From: CAVRCA01 sp963719345
GTDB taxonomy: Bacteria > Pseudomonadota > Alphaproteobacteria > Acetobacterales > Acetobacteraceae
DNA: 64,000 nt
Direction: 5' to 3'
Assembly (NCBI GenBank): GCA_963719345.1
Contig: CAVRCA010000003.1
Location: forward strand, 434,001-498,000
Position 1 is the first letter of the stretch. Each line of letters starts with the position of its first letter. This document shows positions 8,254-18,716 of this stretch, one piece after another. The notes beneath the pieces are model-generated. The model did not search any database. It was not told the origin of the DNA and saw only the letters and a program-made list of their open reading frames with translations. Both the position numbers and the translations under genes were made by a program.

Positions 8254-8878
8254 AGGCTCGATCCGCCTCGGTGACACGGACGTGGTCGGCCGTCCGACGG
8301 CCCGCATCGCGCGTCTTGGTGTCGGACGGACGTTCCAGACGCCGAAGCTGCTGCCCGAACTCTCCGCGACCGCCAACGTCATGCTCGGCGCCTACGCCGC
8401 TGAGCGCGCCAGCACGGCGGAGGTGGCGCTTTGGCTGCCTCGTGCCGCGCGCGAGCATGCGACGCTCGACGCCCGAGCCCGATCCTTCCTGAGCTTCGTC
8501 GGTCTTGGGGAGCGGTGGAACGAGGCGGCCGGCGAGTTGCCGCACGGACAACAGCGGCTGGCCGAGATCGCGCGCGCCTTGATGGGCCAACCCCGATTGC
8601 TGCTGCTCGACGAACCCGCAGCCGGACTTTCTCTCGCCGAGATCGACCGTCTGGGGGCGCTGATCCGTTCGATCGCAGCCCTCGGCGTCACGGTCGTCAT
8701 CGTCGAGCATCATCTTGACCTGATCGCCGACATCTGCAGCCGGGTAACGGTGCTCGACCGCGGACGCGTGCTGGCGGAGGGATCGGCCGATGCGGTGTTC
8801 CGCGACCCGACGGTGGTCAGCGCGTATATGGGCACCCGGCCTCTGGTCGAGGCGGCCTCGCCGCGGATGAGTGCATGA
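8069..8878 (+). CDS. livG: Branched-chain-type ABC transporter ATP-binding protein LivG
   Basis: A 269-residue ATPase from the ATG at 8069 (a second ATG at 8087, MAVSIQGLL, is also possible). Walker A is GPNGSGKTT, the Q loop lies in VGRTFQTPKLLPELS, the signature is LPHGQQRLAEIARAL, Walker B is RLLLLDEPAAGLS, and the switch His is in VTVVIVEHHLD. The short IVEHHLD ending is characteristic of LivG. It hydrolyses ATP with LivF to power LivHM. Its start lies inside the livM run-on reading, and its stop overlaps the livF start (ATGA at 8875). Confidence 0.93.
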   Translation: MLADVGMAVSIQGLLKRFGGVTALDHVDLAIEAGSVHAIVGPNGSGKTTMLNMICGFFKPDEGSIRLGDTDVVGRPTARIARLGVGRTFQTPKLLPELSATANVMLGAYAAERASTAEVALWLPRAAREHATLDARARSFLSFVGLGERWNEAAGELPHGQQRLAEIARALMGQPRLLLLDEPAAGLSLAEIDRLGALIRSIAALGVTVVIVEHHLDLIADICSRVTVLDRGRVLAEGSADAVFRDPTVVSAYMGTRPLVEAASPRMSA

Positions 8879-9600
8879 CGGCGCTGCTTCAGGTCGAGGC
8901 GATCGACGTGGGCTACGGCCACGTCAGCGTGCTGCAGCAGGTCAGCCTCGACATCCTGCGCGGCGGCATCGTGGCGCTCGTCGGCAGCAACGGCGCGGGC
9001 AAGAGCACGTTGCTGCGCGCCATCTCCGGCCTGTTGCGGCCCAGTCGCGGACGCATCGTGCTGGACGGCGCGGACATCGCCGGGCTGCGACCCGACCGCG
9101 TCGTCGCAGCCGGCGTGCTGCACGTGGCCGAGGGGCGGCGTCTGTTCCGCCGGCAGAGTGTTGCCGACAATCTCGAACTCGGCCTCTACGGCTTGTCGCT
9201 CAGCCGAGCCGAGGAGACGGCGCGGTACGAGCGCGTCTTCGCGCTGTTCCCCATCCTGGCCGAGCGTCGGCACATCGCGGCCGGCGTGCTGTCGGGCGGG
9301 CAGCAGCAGATGCTGGCAATCGCCCAGGCGCTGATGCGTGAGCCGCGCTTGCTGATGCTGGACGAACCTTCACTCGGCCTTGCACCGGTCATCGTCGACC
9401 AGGTGATCGACGTGATCGTGCGGCTGCGCGAGGACGGGACCACGATCCTGCTCGTCGAGCAGATGGTGGAACGTGCGCTGGAGATCGCCGATTACGCCTA
9501 CGTGCTGCAGAATGGCCGGATCGTCGGTCACGGCACAAGCGCCGCGCTGGCGGAAAGCGACCTTGTCAAGCACGCCTACATCGGCGCCGGACAGGGTTGA
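8875..9600 (+). CDS. livF: Branched-chain-type ABC transporter ATP-binding protein LivF
   Basis: A 241-residue ATPase, the partner of LivG. Walker A is GSNGAGKST, the region VLHVAEGRRLFRRQSVADNL is the LivF hallmark around the Q loop, the signature is LSGGQQQMLAIAQAL, Walker B is LLMLDEPSLGLAP, and TTILLVEQMVERALEIADY precedes the end. Translation is probably coupled to livG through the ATGA overlap. It is followed after 9 bases by the operon's own binding protein, which has a ribosome-binding site (gggggaag). Confidence 0.94.
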   Translation: MTALLQVEAIDVGYGHVSVLQQVSLDILRGGIVALVGSNGAGKSTLLRAISGLLRPSRGRIVLDGADIAGLRPDRVVAAGVLHVAEGRRLFRRQSVADNLELGLYGLSLSRAEETARYERVFALFPILAERRHIAAGVLSGGQQQMLAIAQALMREPRLLMLDEPSLGLAPVIVDQVIDVIVRLREDGTTILLVEQMVERALEIADYAYVLQNGRIVGHGTSAALAESDLVKHAYIGAGQG

Positions 9601-9609
9601 GGGGGAAGA

Positions 9610-10812
9610 ATGGATCACAGGTTTTGGGGCGTCGGTCGTCGTGGACTGCTCGGCGGCACGTTGGGCACGCTCGCCGCGGGAATTGCACTGAGCCGCGCGC
9701 GCGGCGACGAGGTGGTGCGCGTCGGCTGGATCAGGCCAACGACGGGCCGGCTGGCCAGCTCGTTCGCGCCGCTCTATGTCGGTGGCCTCATCGCGGTCGA
9801 CGAGATCAACGCCGCCGGTGGCATCATGGGGCGGCGCGTCGAGCGGGTGGAGGAGGACGATGAGGCGTCACCGGCGAAAGAGCCGGCGATCATGCGCAAG
9901 CTGCAGGATGCCGGCGTCAGCCTGATCTGCGGCCCAACCGGCTCGTCGCAATCGCTCTCCGCCCTGGCGGTCGGTCGCCAGCAGAACATCGTGCAAGCGG
10001 TCTACGCCAACGCGGCGGAGGTGGGCGATGGGACGAAATACCCCACCAACTTCCAGCTTTGTTTCAACACCGTGCAGGAAGCGACGACGGTGGTCGGCTA
10101 TCTGGTCGACAAACTCGGCGTCAAGAAAGTCGGCATCCTGCAGGAGAGCACGGCGTTCGGCGAACAGGCGACCGCCGCCTCCCGCTCGGTGCTCGGAACC
10201 GCTGGTCTGAAGCCCACCGATGTTCAGGTCTATCCGCTGACGGCGCCGGACTTGAGCCCCTACATCGCCAATCTCCGCAAGTCGGGCGCCGAAGGCATCG
10301 TCATGTGGACGGCGAACACGCCGCAGGCGGCGGCGGTGTTCAACGCCCTCTCCGCCCAGCAATGGTTCCCGCCGATCTGCGGCCATAACGGCCTACTCTC
10401 CGCCTCGCTGCTCAAGCTTGCACCGGAAGAAGCGCTGAAGAACGTCTACTCGATCCATTTCCGGAACTTGTCGTTCACCGCGACCGGGTCACCCGGCCCC
10501 GTGCAGCAGGCGTTTGCGGAGAAGCTGCACGCTTATCCGGAGGCGGAGGACGGCGCGGCAGCCGTCGCAGCGGCGCCCTATTACGACTTCCTGCACCTGC
10601 TCAAGGCCACGATCGAGAACGAGAAGAGTTTTGAGCCGCAGGCGATCCGCCGCGCGCTCGACGCCACGACCGGCTATGCCGGTTTGGTCGGCACCTACAG
10701 TTTCACGCCTTCCCGGCACACCGGTCTGTCGCCGGAGGCACTGTGCATGGTGACGATCCTGTCGCTGAGGGATCCGCGCGCCCACTGGTGCTTCAGGGAA
10801 CGCGCGCCGTAG
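9610..10812 (+). CDS. Liv-type substrate-binding protein with Tat-like leader
   Basis: A 400-residue periplasmic binding protein (Peripla_BP_6) that closes the livHMGF operon. The N-terminus has a twin-arginine-like leader, with GRRGLLGG followed by a hydrophobic stretch, so Tat export is possible. The mature start reads VVRVGWIRPTTGRLASSF. Later come GGIMGRRVERVEEDDEASP and a receptor-type core (KVGILQESTAFGEQ, AEGIVMWTANTPQAAA). It differs clearly from the receptor at 995, so the permease may serve two receptors. The ligand is unknown; the neighbouring LLM oxidoreductases suggest an organic acid or amide used after oxidation (inference). Confidence 0.9.
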   Translation: MDHRFWGVGRRGLLGGTLGTLAAGIALSRARGDEVVRVGWIRPTTGRLASSFAPLYVGGLIAVDEINAAGGIMGRRVERVEEDDEASPAKEPAIMRKLQDAGVSLICGPTGSSQSLSALAVGRQQNIVQAVYANAAEVGDGTKYPTNFQLCFNTVQEATTVVGYLVDKLGVKKVGILQESTAFGEQATAASRSVLGTAGLKPTDVQVYPLTAPDLSPYIANLRKSGAEGIVMWTANTPQAAAVFNALSAQQWFPPICGHNGLLSASLLKLAPEEALKNVYSIHFRNLSFTATGSPGPVQQAFAEKLHAYPEAEDGAAAVAAAPYYDFLHLLKATIENEKSFEPQAIRRALDATTGYAGLVGTYSFTPSRHTGLSPEALCMVTILSLRDPRAHWCFRERAP

Positions 10813-10893
10813 ACGTAGCCATTCCGGAATTGCCCAGCTTCGGGCGACATGTCGGTGCTTTCGGGGCCTCGCGTGCCGCCCTATATTCAGCCG

Positions 10894-11943
<1,050 letters not shown>

Positions 11944-12002
11944 CGCGGCAGTCCCCACCGGATCACGAGTGCCCCGACTAGCGACGGCAATCGGATCGCC
12001 GC

Positions 12003-12873
12003 TTACTCGACACGCTTCACCAAGTCCTCGATCTCGGCCATCCGTTGGTCCACTCGCTCGGGCCGCTGGCTGCCGAGATTTACCACCAGTCGATCGACAC
12101 CGACCTCGGCGTAGGCCTGCATCGCGTCGGTCGGCATCGACACCGGGGGCGTCATGATGATCTCGAACCCGTCGCCGCGCTGGCGTCCGGTCTTGGCAAA
12201 CGCCGCGTCGAGGCGGGCGACCATCTCCTTGGTCGCCGCCGGATCACGGCTGAACCCGTACCAGCCGGCGCCGAAACGCACTGCGCGGCGGAGTGCCGGC
12301 TCGGCGTAGCCACCCACGATGATCGGTACGTGCGGCTTCTGGATCGGCTTGGGGTCGAGACGGCAGGCTTCGAACTTCACCCATTGGCCGGCGAAGTTCA
12401 CGACCGGCTCGGTCCACAGCCGTTGCATGACCTCGAGGAACTCGTCGCAGCGCGCCCCGCGATCCTCCCAACGGTAGCCGCAGGCTTCGACCTCCTCCTT
12501 GTTCCAGCCGACGCCGATGCCGAAATCGATGCGACCGTCGGTCAGCCAATCCAGGGTACACATCTCCTTCGCGGTGTAGATCGGATTGCGCTGCGGCACG
12601 AGGGCGACACCGGTGCCGAACCTCAGAATTCTTGGTCGCGGCGGCCAGGAACCCGAATGTCGCGGTCACATCGAGCATTCCGCCACCTTCCGGGACGGGT
12701 ATCCGCCCATCCTTCGAGCCGGGGTAGCCGAACGTGTTCTTGTCGAAGAGGACGACGTGCTCGCCCATCCAGATCGAGTCGAGACCGATGCCTTCGGCGC
12801 GTTCACCGAAGCTGCGTATCATGCGCGGGGTCGCCAACGGCGACATGAACGTGGCAAAGACTCCAATCTTCAT
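12003..12873 (-). CDS. LLM-class F420/flavin-dependent oxidoreductase, one frameshift
   Basis: A fourth LLM gene of about 290 codons split by one frameshift near 12629. The N-terminal part (MKIGVFATFMSPLATPRMIR, GLDSIWMGEHVVLFDK) leads to LAAATKN. Removing one T from gaattc restores LRFGTGVALVPQRNPIYTAK, continuing into GRIDFGIGVGWNKEEVEACG and PIIVGGYAEPALRRAV. Total length is 3n+1, which fits a single inserted base. No other damage is seen, so a consensus error is as likely as a recent null mutation. It converges with the LLM gene at 10894 and belongs to the same oxidoreductase group around the liv genes. Confidence 0.82.
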
Positions 12874-12937
12874 ACCGGCATTTCCTCGCTATTTTGGCCG
12901 CCGGCGGCTGCTCACGCGCGGCCGTGTGGTTTGAGCA

Positions 12938-13144
12938 TCATTCCGCTTCGGTCGGAAGGTGGGCAAGCCAGCCCTCCACCTGCGAGCGATACTGCTTCAA
13001 CCTCTCCAGAAGCTCCGCCGTCGCCTGGTCCGCATCCTGATCGATCGGACGGATCCGGTTGCCGGCCTCGAGGTAGGCGATGTGGCTGCCGAGACTTCTC
13101 CTGACCGTGATCCACTCGGCCCGCAGATCATCGAGGGTGTTCAT
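12938..13144 (-). CDS. Small helical hypothetical protein
   Basis: A 68-residue protein starting MNTLDDLRAEWITVRRSLGS (a GTG one codon upstream is also open). A good ribosome-binding site, gggagg, lies about 6 bases before the start. The sequence is amphipathic and charged with no membrane segment or cysteine (HIAYLEAGNRIRP, ATAELLERLKQYRSQVEGWL), consistent with one or two helices and possible coiled-coil pairing. I do not recognise a family. It lies alone between the frameshifted LLM gene and queA, all on the same strand. It is counted as real because of the start signal and protein-like composition. Confidence 0.55.
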   Translation of the reverse strand: MNTLDDLRAEWITVRRSLGSHIAYLEAGNRIRPIDQDADQATAELLERLKQYRSQVEGWLAHLPTEAE

Positions 13145-13231
13145 CACGCGCCTCCCGTGCGTTCAGCCTCTGTTTTCCCGCAGCATAGAGAAAACGCGCT
13201 CCTTGGGACACTCACGTGATTGGGGACGGCC

Positions 13232-14401
13232 TCACCGTCGATCGCCGCCGACGCCGTCGTTACCCGAGCCGACCGAGTTCTGGAACGCTCGATCGGCATT
13301 CGAGCCGAGCAGGTGACGCCGGGATTCACCTGACAAAAGGCGGCCTCGGTGCGGGCGGGATTTCCGCTCCAGCAAGCACGCGTCGCCGTACGAGTAGAAG
13401 CGATACCCCGCCCCGACCGCGTGCGCGTACGCCGCGCGCATCCGTGCGGTGCCGGCGAAGGCGCAGACCAGCATGAACAGGGTCGAGCGCGGCAGGTGGA
13501 AATTGGTCAGCAGCAGGTCCGCCGCGCGGAAGCGGAAGCCGGGCACGATGAACAACTCGGTCTCGCCGCGGAACGGGCGCACGGTGCCGTCCGCTGCCGC
13601 AGCGGTCTCCAGCAGGCGCAGGCTGGTGGTGCCGACCGCCACCACCCGGCCGCCGGCGGCACGGGCGGCGTTGATGGCGCCGGCGGCGTCCTCCCCGACC
13701 ACGCCGCGCTCAGGGTGCATCCGGTGCGCCGCCAGCTCCTCGGTGCGGACCGGAAGAAACGTGCCCGCGCCGACATGCAGCGTCACCGTCGTCCGCCGCA
13801 CGCCCGCCGCGTCGAGGGCGGCGAGCAGCCCGGGGGTGAAGTGCAGCCCGGCCGTCGGCGCCGCTACCGCGCCTTCGTTGCGGGCAAAGATGGTCTGGTA
13901 GTCCACGGCGTCCTCCGGGGCGGGGCCGGACGGGCGGGCAATGTAGGGCGGCAGCGCCAAGCGGCCGGCCCGCCGCACGGCATCGGGCAAGCCCGGATCG
14001 GGGCCATCGAACCGGAGCAAAACGTCGCCGTCGGCGCCGACCGACACCACCGAGCCGAAGAACTCCGGCGCATCGTCGAACGCCAGCACGTCGCCGGGGC
14101 GGAGGCGGCGGGCGTTGCGGGCGAGCGCGTGCCAGGTCCCGTCGGGCAAAGGCCGGTCGAGGGTGATGCCGATCCTTGCCGCGCCACGCCGCGCCGCGAG
14201 CTGGGCCGGGATCACGCGCGTGTCGTTGGCGACCAGGATGTCGCCCGGACGCAGCAGGTCGGGCAGCTCGCGCACGACGCGGTCGGCCAGGCCCGCCGGC
14301 GTGACGTGCAGCAACCGCGCGGCGTCGCGTGGGCGGGCGGGATGCTGGGCGATCCGCTCAGCGGGCAGGTCGAAATCGAAATCGTCGAGGCGCGTGGTCA
14401 G
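13232..14401 (-). CDS. queA: tRNA preQ1 ribosyltransferase-isomerase QueA
   Basis: QueA transfers and isomerises the ribose of S-adenosylmethionine onto preQ1 in tRNA, giving epoxyqueuosine. Landmarks are LDDFDFDLPAERIAQHPARP near the start, ILVANDTRVIPAQL, GAVAAPTAGLHFTPGLL, VTLHVGAGTFLPVR, HRMHPERG, and LLLTNFHLPRSTLFMLVCAF before GYRFYSYGDACLL. The first codon appears to be CTG at 14401, overlapping the stop of the VOC gene as CTGA; no ATG, GTG or TTG fits there. Homologues end soon after YGDACLL, but this frame continues about 40 residues (ERKSRPHRG onward) to 13232, so the 3' end may carry an indel. Function is secure; both ends are uncertain. Confidence 0.9.
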   Translation of the reverse strand: MTTRLDDFDFDLPAERIAQHPARPRDAARLLHVTPAGLADRVVRELPDLLRPGDILVANDTRVIPAQLAARRGAARIGITLDRPLPDGTWHALARNARRLRPGDVLAFDDAPEFFGSVVSVGADGDVLLRFDGPDPGLPDAVRRAGRLALPPYIARPSGPAPEDAVDYQTIFARNEGAVAAPTAGLHFTPGLLAALDAAGVRRTTVTLHVGAGTFLPVRTEELAAHRMHPERGVVGEDAAGAINAARAAGGRVVAVGTTSLRLLETAAAADGTVRPFRGETELFIVPGFRFRAADLLLTNFHLPRSTLFMLVCAFAGTARMRAAYAHAVGAGYRFYSYGDACLLERKSRPHRGRLLSGESRRHLLGSNADRAFQNSVGSGNDGVGGDRR

Positions 14402-14811
14402 CCGTCCAGGTAGTTGCCGAGGTAGGACGCGATCTCGATCAGGTTGCCGTCGGGATCGCGGCAGTAGACCGAGCGCATGGTGCCGAGCGCCCCGGCGGTC
14501 TCGATCGGGCCGCGCACCACCGCCACCCCGCATTCGCCGAGATGCCGCACCACCTCCTCCGGCCCGACCGCGGTGATGAAGCAGAGATCGTCGCTGCCGG
14601 GGGCGATCGCGTCACCGGTGAACCATTCGTCCTGGCTGGTCGCGGCCGGCCGGACGTTGATCTTCTGGCCGCCGAATTTCAGGGCGGTGCGCCGCTTCTC
14701 GCCGAAATCCTCGCGCTCCATGCCGAGCACGCGCTGATACCAGGCGGCGGTGGCCTCGACGTCGCGGACGTTGAGGACCAGATGGTCAAGCCGGTCGATG
14801 GTGAACTTCAT
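14398..14811 (-). CDS. VOC-family (glyoxalase/dioxygenase-fold) protein
   Basis: A 137-residue VOC-fold protein: MKFTIDRLDHLVLNVRDVEA, AAWYQRVLGMEREDF, GGQKINVRP, and the second half ending SVYCRDPDGNLIEIASYL. Possible metal ligands are the His of LDHLVLNV (about residue 10) and the Glu of DGNLIEIASY. The family includes glyoxalase I, fosfomycin-resistance enzymes and extradiol dioxygenases. The form here resembles YwbC/virulence-like glyoxalases of unknown substrate. It lies directly between fumarase (stop 14812 next to its start) and queA (4-base overlap), so the three genes probably share one transcript. Confidence 0.85.
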   Translation of the reverse strand: MKFTIDRLDHLVLNVRDVEATAAWYQRVLGMEREDFGEKRRTALKFGGQKINVRPAATSQDEWFTGDAIAPGSDDLCFITAVGPEEVVRHLGECGVAVVRGPIETAGALGTMRSVYCRDPDGNLIEIASYLGNYLDG

Positions 14812-16413
<1,602 letters not shown>

Positions 16414-16473
16414 CGGTGCGTAGGCGAAGCCGGAGGGGCGCGGCAGCGGAGCGTTCAGGACGGACTTCCCGGA

Positions 16474-16989
16474 TCAAGGTTTTCGGCGGCGGGCGGCGAC
16501 GGAATGCATCGAGGCTGACGATCTGCGGCTCGGCGGGGATTTCGGGCTGCGTAGTCGGCGTCGTCGGTCGGCGGGGCGGGCTCGGGCGCGGGGGCGTCGG
16601 GGGATTCGGAGGACTCGGAACTGCAGGCCCCAGCGGACATGCGGATCGGCAAAGGCGGTGACTGCGCCGAGCGGAATCGTGAGCGTGGCCGGCACCCCGC
16701 TGAACGAGAGACCAACGGTGATGACCTTCGTCGCCTCGTCGACCGCCAGCTCCCAGAACTGGTGCTGCAGGACGATGGTCATCACCTCGGGATACTGGGC
16801 GCGCAGCCGGGCGGGGATGACGGTGCCGGGATGGTCGGTGCGGAAGGTCAGGTAGAAATGATGCTCGCCGGGCAGCCCGTGCTGCGCGACGTGGCTGAGG
16901 GCGCGCAGCACGATCTGGCGGTACGCCTCATCGGTCCAGTCGTCGTAAGGGAGCAGGCTGTCGGGCCGCAGCTCCTCGTCTTCCGCCAT
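16474..16989 (-). CDS. sspB: ClpXP adaptor SspB, C-terminal tail frameshifted
   Basis: SspB delivers SsrA-tagged and other substrates to the ClpXP protease. From the ATG at 16989 the protein reads MAEDEELRPDSLLPYDDW, then the SspB fold with HFYLTFRTDHPGTVIP, MTIVLQHQFWELAVDE, FSGVPATLTIPLGAVTAFADP and WGLQFRV. After FRV the open frame is arginine-rich nonsense. The other two frames carry in turn an acidic Pro-rich linker (SESPDAPAPEP) and the conserved alphaproteobacterial end EPQIVSLDAFR, so two indels lie between about 16600 and 16540. ssrA lies about 90 bases upstream on the same strand, an apt pairing of tag and adaptor. Confidence 0.85.
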   Translation of the reverse strand: MAEDEELRPDSLLPYDDWTDEAYRQIVLRALSHVAQHGLPGEHHFYLTFRTDHPGTVIPARLRAQYPEVMTIVLQHQFWELAVDEATKVITVGLSFSGVPATLTIPLGAVTAFADPHVRWGLQFRVLRIPRRPRARARPADRRRRLRSPKSPPSRRSSASMHSVAARRRKP

Positions 16990-17081
16990 GATGGGCGCCC
17001 AACACCAGAGTTCGATGCGTTGAGATAGCGCGGGTCCGGCGACGACGCCATACGTCACGACCCGCCTGCCGCCGACGCAGT

Positions 17082-17338
17082 GGGGGGCTTCTGTTGCCCG
17101 GTGCCCCCCGAACCGCGCGTGTCAGTGCTGGTTAGGCAGCGACCGCGAGCGCCTCATGATTGTCATTGGCACTTGTCATACGGCCCGATAACGGCGGAAC
17201 CATGCCGAGCAAAAAGTGGGTCTTTACCACGCGTGTCGAGCCTGTTTCGCCCCCTCCCTATGGTGGAGGCGCCGGGCACTGCCCCCGGGTCCACAACGCT
17301 TATTCCAACCACCGTTTATCGCCATAGCCGGCAAGCCG
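17082..17338 (-). ncRNA. ssrA: Permuted two-piece tmRNA (alpha type)
   Basis: Read on the minus strand, an acceptor piece comes first and ends ...CGGCGCCTCCACCA at 17261. After only six bases the coding piece starts GGGGGCGAAACAGGCTCGAC at 17254. GGGGGCG pairs with CGCCTCC as a 7-bp acceptor stem with a G3-U wobble, the alanine identity element. The T arm has stem CCGGG/CCCGG with loop GGCAGTG, the altered T loop of alphaproteobacterial tmRNA. The tag frame at 17170-17132 encodes ANDNHEALAVAA followed by TAA, close to other alpha tags ending AVAA. A GGGGGGC/GCCCCCC hairpin (17109-17082) closes the coding piece. The 5' end of the acceptor piece is approximate. It rescues stalled ribosomes, and sspB is its downstream neighbour. 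Confidence 0.93.
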
Positions 17339-17391
17339 GCAGACGCAATATAGGCTTTCCCCCGCCCCGGTGGAAGATGGAGTCGCGTCTG

Positions 17392-18331
17392 ATGGACCTC
17401 ACCGACGAGCAGCGCGCCGCGATCGAGGCCGAGCGCGCGCGCGAGCAGCCGACGCGGCGACCGACCGTGCCGGCGCTCGAGGCCATGCTGTACCGGCCGA
17501 TCCCGGTGCTCGACCACGGGTTTATCCGGGTGATCGACTACATGGGCGACGATGCGGCCATCGTGCAGGCGGCGCGGGTCTCCTACGGCAGGGGCACGCG
17601 GCGGGTCTCGGAGGATGCCGGGCTGATCCGCTACCTGATGCGCCACCGGCACTCGACGCCGTTCGAGATGTGCGAGATGAAGCTGCACGTAAAGCTGCCA
17701 ATCTTCGTGGCGCGGCAGTGGATCCGCCACCGCACGGCCAGCGTGAACGAATATTCGGCACGCTACTCGGTGCTGGACCGCGAGTTCTACCTGCCGGCGC
17801 CCGAGCACCTCGCCGCGCAATCGACCAGCAACCGCCAGGGACGCGGGGCCGTGCTCGAAGGAGCCGAGGCGGTACAGGTGTTGGACCTGCTGCGCGACGA
17901 CGCGGCCCGGCTGCTACGACCACTACCTGGCGATGCTGAACGAGGACGCCGACGGCGCGCCGCTCGACCCCGGCCGGCAGGGCTTGGCGCGGGAACTGGC
18001 GCGAATGAACCTCACGCTCGGCACCTACACCCAGTGGTACTGGAAGAGCGACCTGCTCAACCTGCTGCATTTTCTTTCCCTACGCGCCGACGCACACGCG
18101 CAATACGAGATCCGCGTCTATGCCGAGGCCCTGATGGAGGTGGTGAAGGCGTGGGTGCCGGCGGCGTTCCAGGCGTTCCTCGATTACCGGTTGGGCGCGG
18201 TGACGCTCTCGGCGCAGATGCTGTCCACGGTCCGCCGGATGCTCGCGGGTGACACGGTGGGACAGGAAGGCAGCGGGATGTCCAAGCGGGAGTGGGCGGA
18301 GCTGATGGAGGTGTTGCAACCTTTCGGTTGA
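17392..18331 (+). CDS. thyX: Flavin-dependent thymidylate synthase ThyX, one frameshift
   Basis: ThyX makes dTMP from dUMP using FAD, NADPH and methylene-tetrahydrofolate. From the ATG at 17392 (preceded by gatggag; an in-frame ATG at 17377 is an alternative) the protein carries RVIDYMGDDAAIVQAARVSYG and the ThyX motif RHRTASVNEYSARYS at residues 112-126. A frameshift near 17908-17914 splits the gene. Dropping one base in cggctgctac joins ...DDAAR to YDHYLAMLNEDADG, leading to ARELARMNLTLGTYTQWYWK, LSLRADAHAQYEIRVYAEAL and the conserved C-terminus. Length is 3n+1. The two halves are otherwise undamaged. It is divergent from ssrA, with the promoter in the short gap after 17338. Confidence 0.93.
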
Positions 18332-18421
18332 CAACACTACGCGGCTCGCGCATGGATCACGCGCCGTATTTTACTCCGCGATTTTGAAAAGGCGTGCCGA
18401 TGCCCCCAAGGAGCGATCGCA

Positions 18422-18716
18422 ATGGCTTGGTCACTGGTTGGCTTGGAGTTCGATGGAGACACGGTTTTAGCCGATTTCTCGGACGGCACGATCGAGATAA
18501 GCGTGGCCGCTGATGTCGTCGAACTTGATAGGGAGGAGGCGATACTGACCCGGGTCCACGTTACCGGACCGGGAGGCAATCAGGTGGGACCTCGAATAAG
18601 GTCACTGGGCCTATGGGTGAAAGGATTACATCGATGTCCGCCGGCTCAGAGTTGAAGGCGCAGTTAGAACGTCGGGGGCCGGTCCGGGTCGTCTCCCCTC
18701 CCCGCTTGTCTTCTGA
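18422..18716 (+). CDS. Small uncharacterised protein, one frameshift
   Basis: A gene of about 98 codons beginning MAWSLVGLEFDGDTVLADFS, beta-rich and acidic (DGTIEISVAADVVELDREEA). The first frame loses sense after about 65 residues. Removing one A near 18618 continues as KDYIDVRRLRVEGAVRTSG and ends PSPLVF at 18714-18716. The frame-corrected C-terminus looks like protein sequence rather than noise. It overlaps the next gene by about 80 bases, so translation may be coupled. I do not recognise a family. As the first gene of a pair with an HTH protein it could be a partner or target of that regulator (inference only). Confidence 0.5.
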
